A DNA stretch of 64,000 nt from Calliphora vicina. Lineage: Eukaryota; Arthropoda; Insecta; Diptera; Calliphoridae. Under the pieces are notes generated by a model. That model was given only the letters and a program-made list of their open reading frames with translations. It searched no databases and was not told the DNA's origin. Numbering within the stretch: the first letter of the stretch is position 1; the number at the start of each line of letters is the position of its first letter. Positions 43,075 through 53,994 of the stretch are shown here, piece after piece. A program made the position numbers and the translations under genes. The stretch covers positions 67,915,747-67,979,746 of the forward strand of contig NC_088784.1 in NCBI RefSeq assembly GCF_958450345.1, written 5' to 3'.

Positions 43075-43637
43075 CATAGTCAAACACTAAAGTCGGTTCT
43101 TTTTAAAAACAACTTTAATATAAAAACCAGCTTTTAATTATTTTGCAACTATAGTCAAAATTATAGTATGTTTTAAATTGAACCGACTTTAACTGGGTGC
43201 CACCTCCAATATAGAAAATGTTTTCATACAATATACAACAAAATATAGACAAGTGGCACCGCTGAACAGCTGACATAGAAATTTAAAAAAAAAGGTAAAC
43301 AATAAAAGTAAACGCGGAATCTACAGAAAAAAACAGTTTGTGGTGGAAAAATGGAATAAATAAGATTAATATCATATTTAAGATATTTTGGTACTAATTT
43401 TATTGACAACTGTTCAATAATTGCAAAATTTCTGCCAATATCTTGTAACATAAACATTTTTGACTTTTTGTCGAACTTTTTACTTGGTGAAGAACAGCTG
43501 AACAGCTAAAAATAGCTTCAGCTAGTTTTATATTTACAGTCGACTTTAACGTCAAAAGTATATTTTATGTTGTCTATGGTAGACCTAAAGTCCACTCTTA
43601 AGTAAAGACGACTTTATTCCTCTTATGATTATGGGCC
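43075..43637. mobile_element. PIF/Harbinger-like TIR element (TTC duplication)
   Basis: Ends GGCCCATAATCATAGTC and inverted CTTATGATTATGGGCC (14-bp perfect core), flanked by TTC at 43072-43074 and 43638-43640. Subterminal AAAGTCGG/CGACTTTA words in both orientations. 563 bp; the 77-codon minus frame inside has no motif. Confidence 0.8.
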
Positions 43638-43640
43638 TTC

Positions 43641-44400
43641 GAATTTATCTACATATTTTAAAGCAGCTAAGTAATATTAAAAAACCATTTCCGATTTTTT
43701 AAAACACTTAAACTGATATTTATATATTTATTTCTAAATTGAACCGAACAAACAATGCAAATTACCAAATTGATTTTTAGAAATATTTAAATGTATAATC
43801 ACTGGTGAAAGAACTAATTCTTGAATGATTCCTAACAAGGTCAACTAGAACAAGTACTAACTAATATATTTTCCTAATAAATATTAACAGTTCCTGGGAT
43901 TTTAGCTGTTTTTTCATTAATCAATTTTTGAATATAGTTATTTTGCGAAAAATTAAAAAAATCTGTTTCAAATTTCTTTAGCAAATTATTTATTATTTTT
44001 AGCAAAAATCTAGCACTTTCTACTAATTAAGTTTGAAAACAATGAATAACCGAAATAAAATGAATTTCTGGATAAACAATATGAATTGAAAATTTAAATT
44101 TATTCCCAAAACTGTTTAATTTTAAGTATGAATATTGTTCAATGGACATTTAAATTATTTTCCAACAAAATCAATTGAAAAATTACAAGAAAGTAGAGTT
44201 CATTTGAAAACAATTCATAACATACATATATGTAAAAAAATTATTCTTTGAATGAATAAAAATAATAATTCTAAAGAAAAATTAGTAATTGTAATTGGAA
44301 TTTTAACGACTGAAACTTATAGGTGAAATGGGCTGATATTGAATGAAATGAAACTTTTCAAAATACACAAAAAAAGGGCAGAAACAACTATTCATAGTGA
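43641..44400. other. AT-rich spacer
   Basis: Rich in AATGAATT-like words similar in style to the 39.8 kb repeat, but not alignable by eye. Confidence 0.35.
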
Positions 44401-44406
44401 ATTATA

Positions 44407-44551
44407 CATAGAGACGAGACACTCCTATTTGCCAAACAAAAATACAACAAATCAACAATAAAATACATTGACTAGCATGTATTTTGTTGTTGCCAGAAAT
44501 AGGTTTTTGATAACAGAATTAGGTTTTTGACAATTACGTCTCGTCTCTATG
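44407..44551. mobile_element. 145-bp MITE with CATAGAGACGAGAC ends
   Basis: A perfect 14-bp inverted terminal repeat at 44407-44420 and 44538-44551. The interior repeats AGGTTTTTGA twice near the right end. Target duplication not clear. Confidence 0.75.
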
Positions 44552-44840
44552 TTACCCTATGCAACAATTTTTAAATCAGTTTTCATTTTTGACATTTCCT
44601 ATAAAGCTATCTTTCAGAGAAATTTAAATATTGTTACATTTTTACCTTTTAAAAACAGTGGTTTATTTATTTTAAATAAACCGTATTCTTTTAATTGCAA
44701 ATAAAAGCGATCAGTAGTTTAAAATTTGTAGCAACTATTTATTTATTTAAATTCACAAACAACTTAAATATTCATTCTATTTTATTAGACACACTTTTAT
44801 TAGACATACTGTTAATCAAGTTGATGTTAAGTCTAACATC

Positions 44841-46601
44841 GCACAGTGGGGTAGAATCAAATTCGTTTGGAAATAAAGCTGGCATTTCTAAACGGCTGGT
44901 CCGCTCGGGATTAAATTTGACATGTGCGTAGACAAGGAGCATTAATTTAAGTTATTTACTTCTCCTACAACTGATCAAAGTACCTTCAACATACAAAATT
45001 TTTAAACACGTGCAATTTTTTGTTTCCCATCCGATATATTTTTGAAGGACGGAGGTTAAATAGCATATTTTTTAATCTAATTGAGATACTGACTAATTCG
45101 AAATAAATGTGGATCAAATAGTTTTTAATATTTGCAATGCTATTATAATATTGATACAAATTTTAGTTTTAGAAACTCAATAAATATGTAATATGTAATA
45201 AAACCTTTATTTATTAACAAAACTCAATGAAATTTTCAATGTTTTTTAAATGTATCATTCTAAATTACAAAGTGTAAAAAGAACTTGTCAAAAGGTCAAA
45301 GGGAATCATGCAATTCCTAAAAATTAGAGAAAATCCCCAAAAAAAATATTTTTTCTTATAGTGTCCGATTTCCTTCGGGGCTGGGAAGATACTTTGGGAA
45401 TAAATAGGGAACATATCAAGGTTTACAAAGCTGCTTTCCGTTTTCTGATCCCAGCTTTGGGATTTGAGAACATACAAAATAGGTAAAATTTCGAAGGGCG
45501 TAGGGACGACGTAATTAAAAAAACCAAAATGTTCTCCATAAAGATACCTTACTGAAAAACATAAAATTGTTATATATTCTTAACCATTGTGTGTGTGACA
45601 GGGTATCCGGCTAACTTTTTGAAATTTAATTGTAATTTTCTCTGTATGTACTTTCTGAGAACTCATAACTTTTTGTTGTATTTATTTTTTATAATGGACA
45701 CTTTTGAGTCTCGACTTGGGAGGGAGTGGTAAATCATTTTACATTTAACACCTTTAACAGGGTGACAGGGCATCCGGGTACCACATACAAATTATATGGA
45801 AAATATTACTCATACGCTCACAACACAATATTGAGTAGTCTTTCTACTTGCTGAATTTATTTGAGTACTGTGTATATAAATGGGAATACCCATTTATTGC
45901 ATTGACTTTAGGCCCAACTAAAACATTATTCTTGTATTTAATAATATGGAGCATTCATATATTTTGCGCAATAATATGAAACGTCATTTGTTCTGTGTGT
46001 GGTTACCCGGGTACCCTGTCAAAGGGTTAAAGAAATTATTTTTTAATAAAAAAATAGTTAAGTCGCCCAAAAATCAGCAAAAATCTATTATTTTTTGCAT
46101 TTTTAAATTTAAAATCGTTTATTTCTATATCCATACTGGATATTGCTCTAAAATCGTTTATATATTATTGGTAATTTAGTTGTCTAACTAACAAAAAAAA
46201 CTCAAGTCCATTTGGTTCAAAAGTATGCCCTATATTTTTAAAAAAAGAGGAACAAGGTATGGCAAAATTTTAAAATTTCAATTTTCAAATGCCTATAACT
46301 TGCAAATTATAAGAGATAAATAGCACACTCAAGCATGTTTTTCAAGACTTAGCGCTTTCCAAAAATATAAAAATCTTTGAAATCGGATGGGAAACAACAA
46401 AAATAACACATGTTTAAAAATTTTACATGTCGAAGGTACCCTACTTTGAACCCCCATAGCGTCGCCCATGAGCCGTTTGTAGGGTCCATTTTAATAACTT
46501 AAGCTCGGATGCTCCTTTATTTACGTCGATTTTATCACGATCAGACCAGTCGTTTAGAAATGCCAGATTTATTTCCAAAAAATATTGATTCTGCCCAGTG
46601 C
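44841..46601. mobile_element. Foldback family C, near-complete copy
   Basis: Begins GCACAGTGGGGTAGAATCA and ends, inverted, TTGATTCTGCCCAGTGC. The ~200-bp arms pair through CTGGCATTTCTAAACGGC/GTCGTTTAGAAATGCCAG, ACCTTCAACATA/CATGTCGAAGGT and TTTCCCATCCGAT/ATCGGATGGGAAA. The interior is non-coding (GAAGGACGGAGG..., AGATACCTTACTGAAAAACA). It carries the 443-bp TTAA element at 45584. Related pieces: 27.3-29.8, 48.4 and 52.7 kb. Confidence 0.83.
45584..46026. mobile_element. 443-bp TTAA-specific (piggyBac-like) MITE
   Basis: Flanked by TTAA at 45580-45583 and 46027-46030. Left end CCATTGTGTGTGTGACAGGG plus TATCCGG, right end inverted CCCTTTGACAGGGTACCCGG. The sister family C copy at 28228 reads ...GTTCTTAAAGAATG with a single TTAA, an exact empty site. 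An internal GTGACAGGGCATCCGGGTA repeats the terminal motif. No ORF survives. Confidence 0.92.
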
Positions 46602-46614
46602 ACTGTGCAATGTG

Positions 46615-46860
46615 CCAAAAATGTTGCCTACTCCTCCTCAATCTTCAGACATTAACCCTATACAATACCTATGGGCACTGCTGGAGATCGTCAGCGATCA
46701 ATAACAAGTAAGAGAATCCTCAAAGATGTGATATACTTTTGGTGTAAAGTGAAAACATAGTTTTTGCTGTTTCTGTAAAACCATGAATAACGCTATGCGA
46801 CAAATGGTAGGGGTCAGTGATCGGCGTAGGTTCTACCCACCTGGAAATTAAAATCATCTA
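46615..46860 (+). pseudogene. Tc1-like transposase C-terminal fragment
   Basis: Reads LPTPPQSSDINPIQYLWALL (Glu of DDE replaced by Gln in the usual NPIE position), then in shifted frames ITSKRILKDVIYFWCK and MNNAMRQMVGVSDRR. This is the last catalytic block and C-terminal tail of a Tc1 transposase, immediately after foldback C. Confidence 0.65.
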
Positions 46861-46869
46861 ATACTATAC

Positions 46870-47565
46870 CCAGAGATCGATGTCAGAAAATTGTAATATT
46901 TTATAATTAAGGATCTATATCAATTGAAATTTTACACAAAACTCGAAATTTCAAATAAAATGTGCCAACTCTAAACGTTATCATTTGGTTTTAGATGACG
47001 GAGAAGAACTTTAGATCTTACAACCTAGCCTATTGACTGTCATTACACGGGACTGTAACGCAACAGAAGTAAGTGGAATGATCAACAATTAGACCATTCC
47101 ACAAGATAGCCATCAACATCATATAATCCATCGTAGAAGTCAGAGGACATCTTCAGTTTCATCAGAGAAATAAGGTACTTAATGTTATTTATGGGACCTT
47201 AATTCTTTCGAATGTGAAACCCTTCGCAGTTTAGCACTTTATCCCTGTTTAGTAACATGTCTATTATGTGGTTTTATTTAATTAATTAGACATTCATTAA
47301 TAACAAATTAAATTAATGAAACCCTTCTATTCAGCAAGCAATTGTAAAACGAAATGATTTTTAAACACCAAAGAACAGAAAACGGTTAAAGGTCAATCAA
47401 CCATAAAACAGACAAGTGTAGTTACTACGCACACCTACAAATACACAAACACATCGATATATTTAAGATGATTAAAGAAAAGGATTAACATTTAAGCTTA
47501 TTACAAGGAGAGAAGCCTACGAGAATACACCCTCACACTCAGCCTACAGTTACCCTGCCAGGCAT
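46870..47565. other. Spacer, nothing recognised
   Basis: Moderate complexity; no readable motif. Confidence 0.4.
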
Positions 47566-47569
47566 GCTA

Positions 47570-47960
47570 TCACTGCAGTTATAAAAGTAGCAATTTACTC
47601 CTTTCTGACTCTAATTTATATATGTTTGAGTCAATTGGTTACATTACACATTCCAGGTAATCTAGTACAGATGCAAATGGCAGTTTAGGTTCTCTAAGTA
47701 AGTCAGAAATAATCGAATGCTAAATTAATTGTAACTGAGTGTAATTAGTGACAATAGAATTTATTTTAATCATGAAGTTATGAATTTTTAAGCAAACATT
47801 GACCATTTTAAAACAGTTACCAGACTGTCTCTTTGTAATCACAACGAGTTCCTTCTAGCTACTTCATTAACCACTACCAACCTCAAATGGTTGATAAATC
47901 CACTAGTTCAGGCAAATATATCAGAACTACTGGGTTACAATACACATTTATACCACCAAC
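47570..47960. repeat. Old dispersed repeat, family F
   Basis: Diverged relative of the window's first 700 bp (AATTTATATATGTTTGAG, GTAATCTAGTACAG) and of the 37.5/38.1 kb segments (CCACTAGTTCAGGCAAAT then CAGAACTACTGG). Confidence 0.45.
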
Positions 47961-48242
47961 AACACAGAGTGCTTATCATTTTCATCATATAGAAGGATTT
48001 TTGTTTTTTTGTTTTCAAGTAAATTAAAGCACATTGAAAGTAAATTGAGCCGGAAGTCAACTTAAGGATAAAACGCCAACTCCAAAAACAATAACAACAA
48101 AACACACACAAAAAACGCCATCAAGCTTATAAACTGGACGGTAAAAAGGGGTGTACAAGGGGAGTAATTTCAAAGGCAGAAAGTAGTTAATGATAATGAA
48201 AATAATGAATGACAAAAACCAAAAAGAAACTGAACAAGTAAG

Positions 48243-48300
48243 TGTGTTATAATCGGCTGTGACGAATCTTATATACTCACCACCTATTTAATGAGGGCAT
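48243..48300 (-). repeat. Terminal-hairpin family B, end fragment
   Basis: GTGTTATAATCGGCTGTGAC plus GAATCTTATATACTCA is a diverged inverted family B terminus. Confidence 0.5.
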
Positions 48301-48423
48301 CGATTGTTGAGCTTTTTGTATAAAAACATTTATATGTGGTACATTTTTTATTGCTAGAGGATAATATATTTTCTAGATGGATCGATAGTCACAAAATCCA
48401 GTAGATCATCATAAAAACCAATG

Positions 48424-48820
48424 CACAGTAGGGCAGAATCATTTCTAAAAGGCTGGTCAGTTCGGGATAAAATTTGATCTGGGCGTAGACAAGGAGTATT
48501 CGAGTTTAAGTTACAAATGCTCCAGGAGCTGTGCTATGGGGGTTCAAAATAGGGTACCTTCGACATGTAAAATTTTTAAACAAGTTCCATTTTTTTCCCA
48601 TTCGATTTAATTTTTGAAAAGCTCTTGAAAAAACATCTCTTATAATTTCCGAGTTATAGGCATTTCAAAATTTAAATTTTAATATTTTCCATATCTTGGT
48701 ATGATTTTTAAAAAAATAGGACGTACTTTTGGACCGAATGAACTCAATTTAGTTATACAACTAAATTACCAATAATATACAAAAGATTTTACAGTAATAT
48801 CAATAGCTTCTACTTATCAA
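48424..48820 (+). repeat. Foldback family C, partial copy
   Basis: Starts TGCACAGTAGGGCAGAATCA and follows the family C arm (GGGATAAAATTTGATCTGGG, ACCTTCGACATGTAAAATTT, TTCCGAGTTATAGGCATTTC, CAATAATATACAAAAGATT) up to the solo LTR at 48823. Confidence 0.75.
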
Positions 48821-48822
48821 CA

Positions 48823-49220
48823 ATGTTGATAGCATGCGGTTGATTAGCATTGTTTTTAAGTATGGCAACACTAAATGTTTAAACTGCTAACATTAACACC
48901 GACAGCTCTAGAATTCGAATATACGAGTTTTGACCGTTAAGAACAATCTAGGCTACTCAGCTGCAGATGGCAGTGTGTATAAATTGTGACTGCGGTTGCA
49001 GTAGTGAGTCTAATTTGTTAAGTAAAGACATCAACTGCATTACCAATGTATACTTGTACATTATAAAGTGTGTGTATTTCTGCGAATTTAACAACGTGTA
49101 TAAAAACACTGAGTGACTATTAAAGCTGTTTTTGTTGTACATTTTAAATAAATAAAGACTTGTTACAAATTTTTAAACTACTAAAATTATCCGGTTTATT
49201 TAGAAGAAATAAACGTAACA
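48823..49220 (+). mobile_element. Solo LTR, copy 2
   Basis: Runs from TGTTGATAGCATGCGGTTG to AATAAACGTAACA. Nearly identical over long stretches to the LTR at 59766. AATAAATAAAGACTTG near 49150 is the polyadenylation region. The 5' flank is family C and the 3' flank another repeat's end, with no internal retrotransposon sequence and no matching target duplication. Confidence 0.85.
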
Positions 49221-49320
49221 ATATACACTTTTTGGTTCTACGACCAATATTTCGTTATGTTACAAACGCAATGACAAACTCAATATAGTCCTCATAATTT
49301 TGGTGGAGGGTATAAAAAAA
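49221..49320 (-). repeat. Fragment of the terminal-hairpin repeat seen at 59.3 kb
   Basis: Inverted, it reads ACCCTCCACCAAAATTATG, GTTTGTAACATAACGAAATA, TTGGTCGTAGAACCAAAAAG, matching 59290-59380. Confidence 0.65.
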
Positions 49321-49589
49321 AACCCTCAACTACTTAAAAATTGTTTTATCGTTGTTAAAACAGAAAAAGAAAACAGAACAAAAAGTTGTTGTGGCTTTTG
49401 TTTAAGGCGGCACTTTATTAAATGTTTGGAAACATTTTCAGACATTTACCAAATAAGGAAATATTTATGCAAATGAAAGCGGCATAGAATGTTATAACAA
49501 AATAAAATACTTTAACACCTTGGATTTAAACAGCAACCGAAATAAACCTCATAAATAACAAGTATTTTATATGAAAGTAGTAGCCTTGG

Positions 49590-50715
49590 GAGCTTTCTTT
49601 TGTATCCAATATAAATGTCAAAATATGTGCAACAAAAAAAAAAAATAAGAAAATCTTGTGTCATATTTACAACTGTTGATGTATAGAGATTATATCCTAA
49701 CTTTTTCTCTTTAAAACAGCAAAAATGTAAAATGTAAAAAATATTATTTATGTTTTATTTCATGCTTAATTTGTGAGTACAAATTTAAAAGATGAAGGAG
49801 CCTTATATTGTAGTTTTTCGATTTTCGGTGCTGCCAAGGGTACAATTGTTTTCTGAAACCTAACAACCAAATGCTGAACATTTGATAATATAACGTATAA
49901 TTGAAGTTTAATTGAAGTTTCGAGTTTTGTGTCAAACACAGCTTCGAACTAATTAATTAAACTTAAGCTTAATTTACTAAAATTATAATTCAGAATTAAA
50001 AATTGAATTCTCCACATTATCTCTTGTAGCTTAGGAGATGTTCGCATTTTTGGGAGCTTTCTTTTGTATCCAATATAAATGTCAAAATACAAAAAAAAAT
50101 AACGAAATCTTGTGTCATATTTACAACTGTTGATGTATAGAGATTATATCTCAAGTTTTATCTTTAAAGAACAAAAATGTAAAATGTTAAAATATTATTT
50201 ATGTTTTATTTCATGCTTAATTTGTGAGTAAAAAATTTAAAATATGAAGAGCCTTATATTGGAGTTTTTAAATTTTTGGTGCTGCCAAGGTGTACAATTG
50301 TTCTTTGTCATCTAAAAACCAAATACTGAACATTTGAGTAAAATCGTATAACCTTTAATTGAACACAGAGAAAACAGATTCGTGATAGCAACCGAATCTG
50401 TTGCCAATCGAATGATTCGGATGCACACATCGATTTTTTCAGTTCTATCAACAGAAAGTCAGTTGATAAAGAAGAATTTCGGTTGAAGCAACCAAACTTT
50501 TGTTAACCTTTCCAAAATTCTGTAGCAACAACTGTAAAATTCGTTCACTATGGTAGAATCATTCGATTGACAACAAATTCGGTTGATATCACGAATATGT
50601 TTTCTCTGTGAAGTTTCGAGTTTTGTGTCAAACACAGCTTCGAACTAATTAATTAAACTTAAGCTTAATTTACTGAAATTATAATTCAGAATTAAAATTG
50701 CGTTCACCACATCTT
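49590..50715 (+). repeat. Tandem duplication, second copy carrying a MITE
   Basis: Unit 1 (49590-50017) and unit 2 (50055-50715) share GGGAGCTTTCTTTTGTATCC, ACAACTGTTGATGTATAGAG, GAGCCTTATATTG, and TTGAAGTTTCGAGTTTTGTG through TTAATTAAACTTAAGC. They differ mainly by the 247-bp MITE in unit 2. A scrap of foldback D (CTTGTAGCTTAGGAGATGTT) lies between them. Confidence 0.9.
50364..50610. mobile_element. CACAGAG-type MITE, copy 2
   Basis: Same ends and length as copy 1 (801-1047), opposite internal orientation. The empty site in unit 1 of the surrounding duplication reads AATTGAAGTTTCG; here it reads AATTGAA, element, AAGTTTCG, i.e. a 2-bp AA duplication. Confidence 0.92.
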
Positions 50716-50807
50716 CTTCTATATAAATAAAAATCAAATGTCGTTCATTGGTAATCGCATCACTTGAGAACGCCTGCACCAATTTGGCTGATTTTTTTTA
50801 AATGTTC
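50716..50807 (+). repeat. Repeat tail with TCGTTCATTGGTAATCGC
   Basis: TATATAAATAAAAATCAAAT, TCGTTCATTGGTAATCGCAT, CACCAATTTGGCTGA: wording common to dispersed insect repeats; it resumes after the hAT insertion (ACCCAACTTTTTTGAATAC). Confidence 0.4.
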
Positions 50808-50815
50808 GTCAAAAC

Positions 50816-51834
50816 TAGGGTTTTTATCCCAGGAATTCCCGGTACAAATTTTCCGGGAATTTTGCCAATTTTTCACTACCCGATTCCCGGGATTTTTAGT
50901 CGGGAATACTGGGAATTAAAAACTGAAGAAACTACAAAGAAAACATGTTTTCACAAAAATGTGAAAAGTTTTTTTTACAGTTTTATTTGGGGTTTTGCGA
51001 ATGATACAATAATTTAAAAAGACATACGGATATCGCTTTATTCGCTATCTATAAGACGTCAGAGTATATATATATTTATATTCCTTATGGGGTCGCAAAA
51101 TAAAATTGTGGAAGTACACTTAACGGTCATGTTATAATAAAGGATTAATTATTAATTCCATTTTTGAGATCAAAATAAATTGTGTCTCTTAACGATTCAG
51201 TTAAATGTATTGAATTCATTCCTTAGTGGATTTATTCATTTGAGAATTCATTATTTATAGAATTAATTTCTTATTAAATCATTATAAATTTCTTCAAATC
51301 CATAACAAAATGTATTGAATGATTAAATATTTCTTCAATTCAAATCGATTATAAAAAGGCTTAAGACAATTTTTTTCAATTCTTTTGTAAATGACTAAAA
51401 GCAAAACAAACCTGAATGAAGAAAAAAATGTAAACTCAATTTGTAGTAGATTTGAATTAACAAAAATTGAATCATTCAATTGAATAAATTGAATAAATTC
51501 TGTTATTCAAAATTCTGATGTTCAAAATTAATTCTATTTAAACAAAAACTTTTGAATGAAGCTTAATAATTAGATGTTGGGAATGGACTTATGGAATGAA
51601 AGGCTGACATTTTTTTAATTACGGATTAAAATTTTAATGAATTAAGCTCAAATTTAATTAATTAATACGAAGCTGCGATATATAATGATTATAACACTAT
51701 GTTTTTATATGAAATTTGGCTATAATATTACTAATTTACAGTATCATTATATATTTCGGGAATAGGGAATAGGTATGTAAAAAAAAATTACCGATTCCCG
51801 GGAATCAAAAAATGTCGGGAAGTTAAAAACCCTA
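50816..51834. mobile_element. hAT-type non-autonomous element with 8-bp duplication
   Basis: Perfect 11-bp TIRs TAGGGTTTTTA / TAAAAACCCTA and identical 8-bp GTCAAAAC at 50808-50815 and 51835-51842. Both ends hold TTCCCGGGAAT-like palindromes (ATTCCCGGGA, CGGGAATACTGGGAATT). The interior 51142-51675 matches 39.8-40.3 kb, and 51030-51125 is a family B scrap. 1,019 bp, no transposase. Confidence 0.93.
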
Positions 51835-51842
51835 GTCAAAAC

Positions 51843-52085
51843 CCAACTTTTTTGAATACTCTGGTAACTTCATGTATATGTTTAACTGTGCACGCAAAAT
51901 AGGAAAAGAAAGATAAAAGTGGTACGTAAAAATTATTTTGTATGAACTCAAGACCATAACTTTCAATACAATGGATATGCTCAATTTTTTTTATTTTGTT
52001 CGTTATTATATTGGAGAATTTTTAAATTTAAAAAAGTTTGCATAAATAAGTATTAATTTACGATAATTTTTTTTTTTTTTTTGTA
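51843..52085. other. AT-rich spacer
   Basis: Nothing recognised. Confidence 0.4.
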
Positions 52086-52089
52086 TAAC

Positions 52090-52668
52090 CCAGTGGAAAA
52101 AAGAGGGACATAAATCTGTAACTTCTAAACGGTTAGTCCGATTTAAATTAAATTTCACATGAGCAAAGTGTTGTCGAGTTTAAGTTTTGAGTTTGGAACT
52201 CAGAATTTCCTTGTCGAGCTCTACAAAGAACTATCAATTATCTCTTGTTGCTTAGGAGATGTTCGCATTTGAAAACTAAATTTTCAAAATTTTTACACAC
52301 CCTACTTCAGTTTTTTTATAACAGCGGGTCCAAATACTTGCCGATTTTCTCTACTTTTATCTTGTTGGACAACAATAAATGTACATATATGTCAAATAAT
52401 AAAAGAAAATCATGACTGAATCTAAAGACGAATTTTTTTTACTTTTTAAGTTTTTTAAAAAATTTCAAAGAAGTTTTATAGGGATTTTATACTTTTTGGT
52501 AAGCTAACTATACATCAAATATTCTAAATTAAAAACAATTTCAAAATTTTTTACACCGAGGGGACCAGGGGGGACCAAAAAAACGGCTATTCTCTATGTA
52601 AAATTCAACTTTAGGGCAAAAATTCTCAAATCGCATAGTCGATATCAAAATATAGTAACCTGTTTGAT
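52090..52668 (+). repeat. Foldback family D, partial copy
   Basis: CCAGTGGAAAAAAGAGG, CTAAACGGTTAGTCCGATTT, GTTGCTTAGGAGATGTTCG, CCGATTTTCTCTACTTTTA and GAGGGGACCAGG follow the order of the D left arm, including the 34500-34620 section missing from D's right arm. Confidence 0.8.
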
Positions 52669-52670
52669 TG

Positions 52671-53155
52671 CACAGTGGGGCAGAATCAAAATTTTTTGGG
52701 AATAAATCTGGCATTTCTAAACGGCTAGTCGGATCGGGATAAAATTTGACGAGTGCGTAGCCAAGGAGTATTGGAGTGTGAGTTATTAAAATGGGTCCCA
52801 CAAATTCTCCAGGGGCGGTGTTATGGGGGGCTCAAAGTGGGGTAACTTCGACATGTAACATTTTTAAACACGTACCATTTTTCCCATCCGATTATAAGAA
52901 ATAAATTGCGTGTGCTATTTATCTCTTATAATTTCCGTGTTTTAATCATTCCAAAATTTAAATTTTAAAATTTTGCCATACCTTGGTATACCTTTTATAA
53001 AAATATAGGACGTACTTTTGGACTCGAATTTTTTTGTTGGTTAGACAACTAAATTATCAATAATATACAAAAGATTTCAGAGCAATATAAATTATGGATC
53101 CAAAAATAAACGATTTGCAATTAAAAAATTCAAACAATTTTAGATTTTTTTTTTT
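52671..53155 (+). repeat. Foldback family C, partial copy
   Basis: Starts TGCACAGTGGGGCAGAATCA directly after the D fragment and follows the C arm (TCTGGCATTTCTAAACGGC, CTTCGACATGTAACA, CAATAATATACAAAAGATTT). Confidence 0.8.
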
Positions 53156-53530
53156 TTTTTTGTGAAATGCTCATATGAACTAGCTTATCCCCTAATAATA
53201 AATTTCAGTGAATTTATCAAAGCAATATTTAAAACTGTGAAGAAGACACGTTACAAGAATAAAAATTTTGTTTCTCAAAATATTCTTTTGATGAAAATGA
53301 GCTATGTCCACTAATTACTCTAAACAATATAAAATGTTTAACAATCTTAAATGTATATTATTGGACTTGTTCGGAAATTGTTCAAAAATCAAACGTTTCA
53401 TATATAAGACTAAAATGTATTAACTTTTACGGTTTCCTTTTGCCTTCATTACTCATACCCATTATTAAATTACTGACCTTTACATTTGTCGCATAGTGTA
53501 ATAAAAAGAAACTTGTTTAATGCTCTAACA
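53156..53530. other. AT-rich spacer
   Basis: Nothing recognised. Confidence 0.4.
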
Positions 53531-53532
53531 AG

Positions 53533-53637
53533 ATAATAAACTTTAAATTAAATCAAACTCTTTATTACGTTATACAATGTATATAACATATAGATTCTAT
53601 AATGTAATAAATAGATTTAATTTAATTTAAAGTTTAT
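53533..53637. repeat. ~105-bp palindrome
   Basis: ATAAACTTTAAATTAAATC at 53534 is complementary to GATTTAATTTAATTTAAAG plus TTTAT at 53613-53637 around a TACAATGTATATAACATATA-like centre. Confidence 0.6.
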
Positions 53638-53994
53638 CAGGCCTGTCACAGAATTCCATTCCGATCTAAAGTAGAATTAATTCCGTAATTTGCTTTTTCA
53701 CAAAAAGTAAAACGAAAATTTCTTTCGGAATGAAACCACTTTCAGTTTTCAAAGTGGAATTGATATTTGTTTGTATTTATTTGATTTTCTTAAAATTTTA
53801 ATAAATTTCTGTACCAAAAACTTCACTTTTGTTCTAATATAAAAAAAGCTGTCAAATTTAAATCTGAAATACAGAATTATTAAATATTTTTTGAATTAAC
53901 AAATTACACGGAATCTGAAGAACCTAAAACGAAATCGATCGGAATAAAAACTACGGAATTGAAACTATTTCGAACGGAATGTGTGACAGGCCTG
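53638..53994. mobile_element. 357-bp MITE with CAGGCCTGTCACA ends (TAT duplication)
   Basis: Ends CAGGCCTGTCACAGAATTCC and inverted GGAATGTGTGACAGGCCTG, flanked by TAT on each side (53635-53637, 53995-53997). Inner GGAAT/ATTCC words recur. No ORF. Confidence 0.8.

Noticed and set aside
43224..43457. 77-codon minus-strand ORF inside a MITE
   Set aside because: No motif; located wholly inside a 563-bp TIR element with non-coding character.
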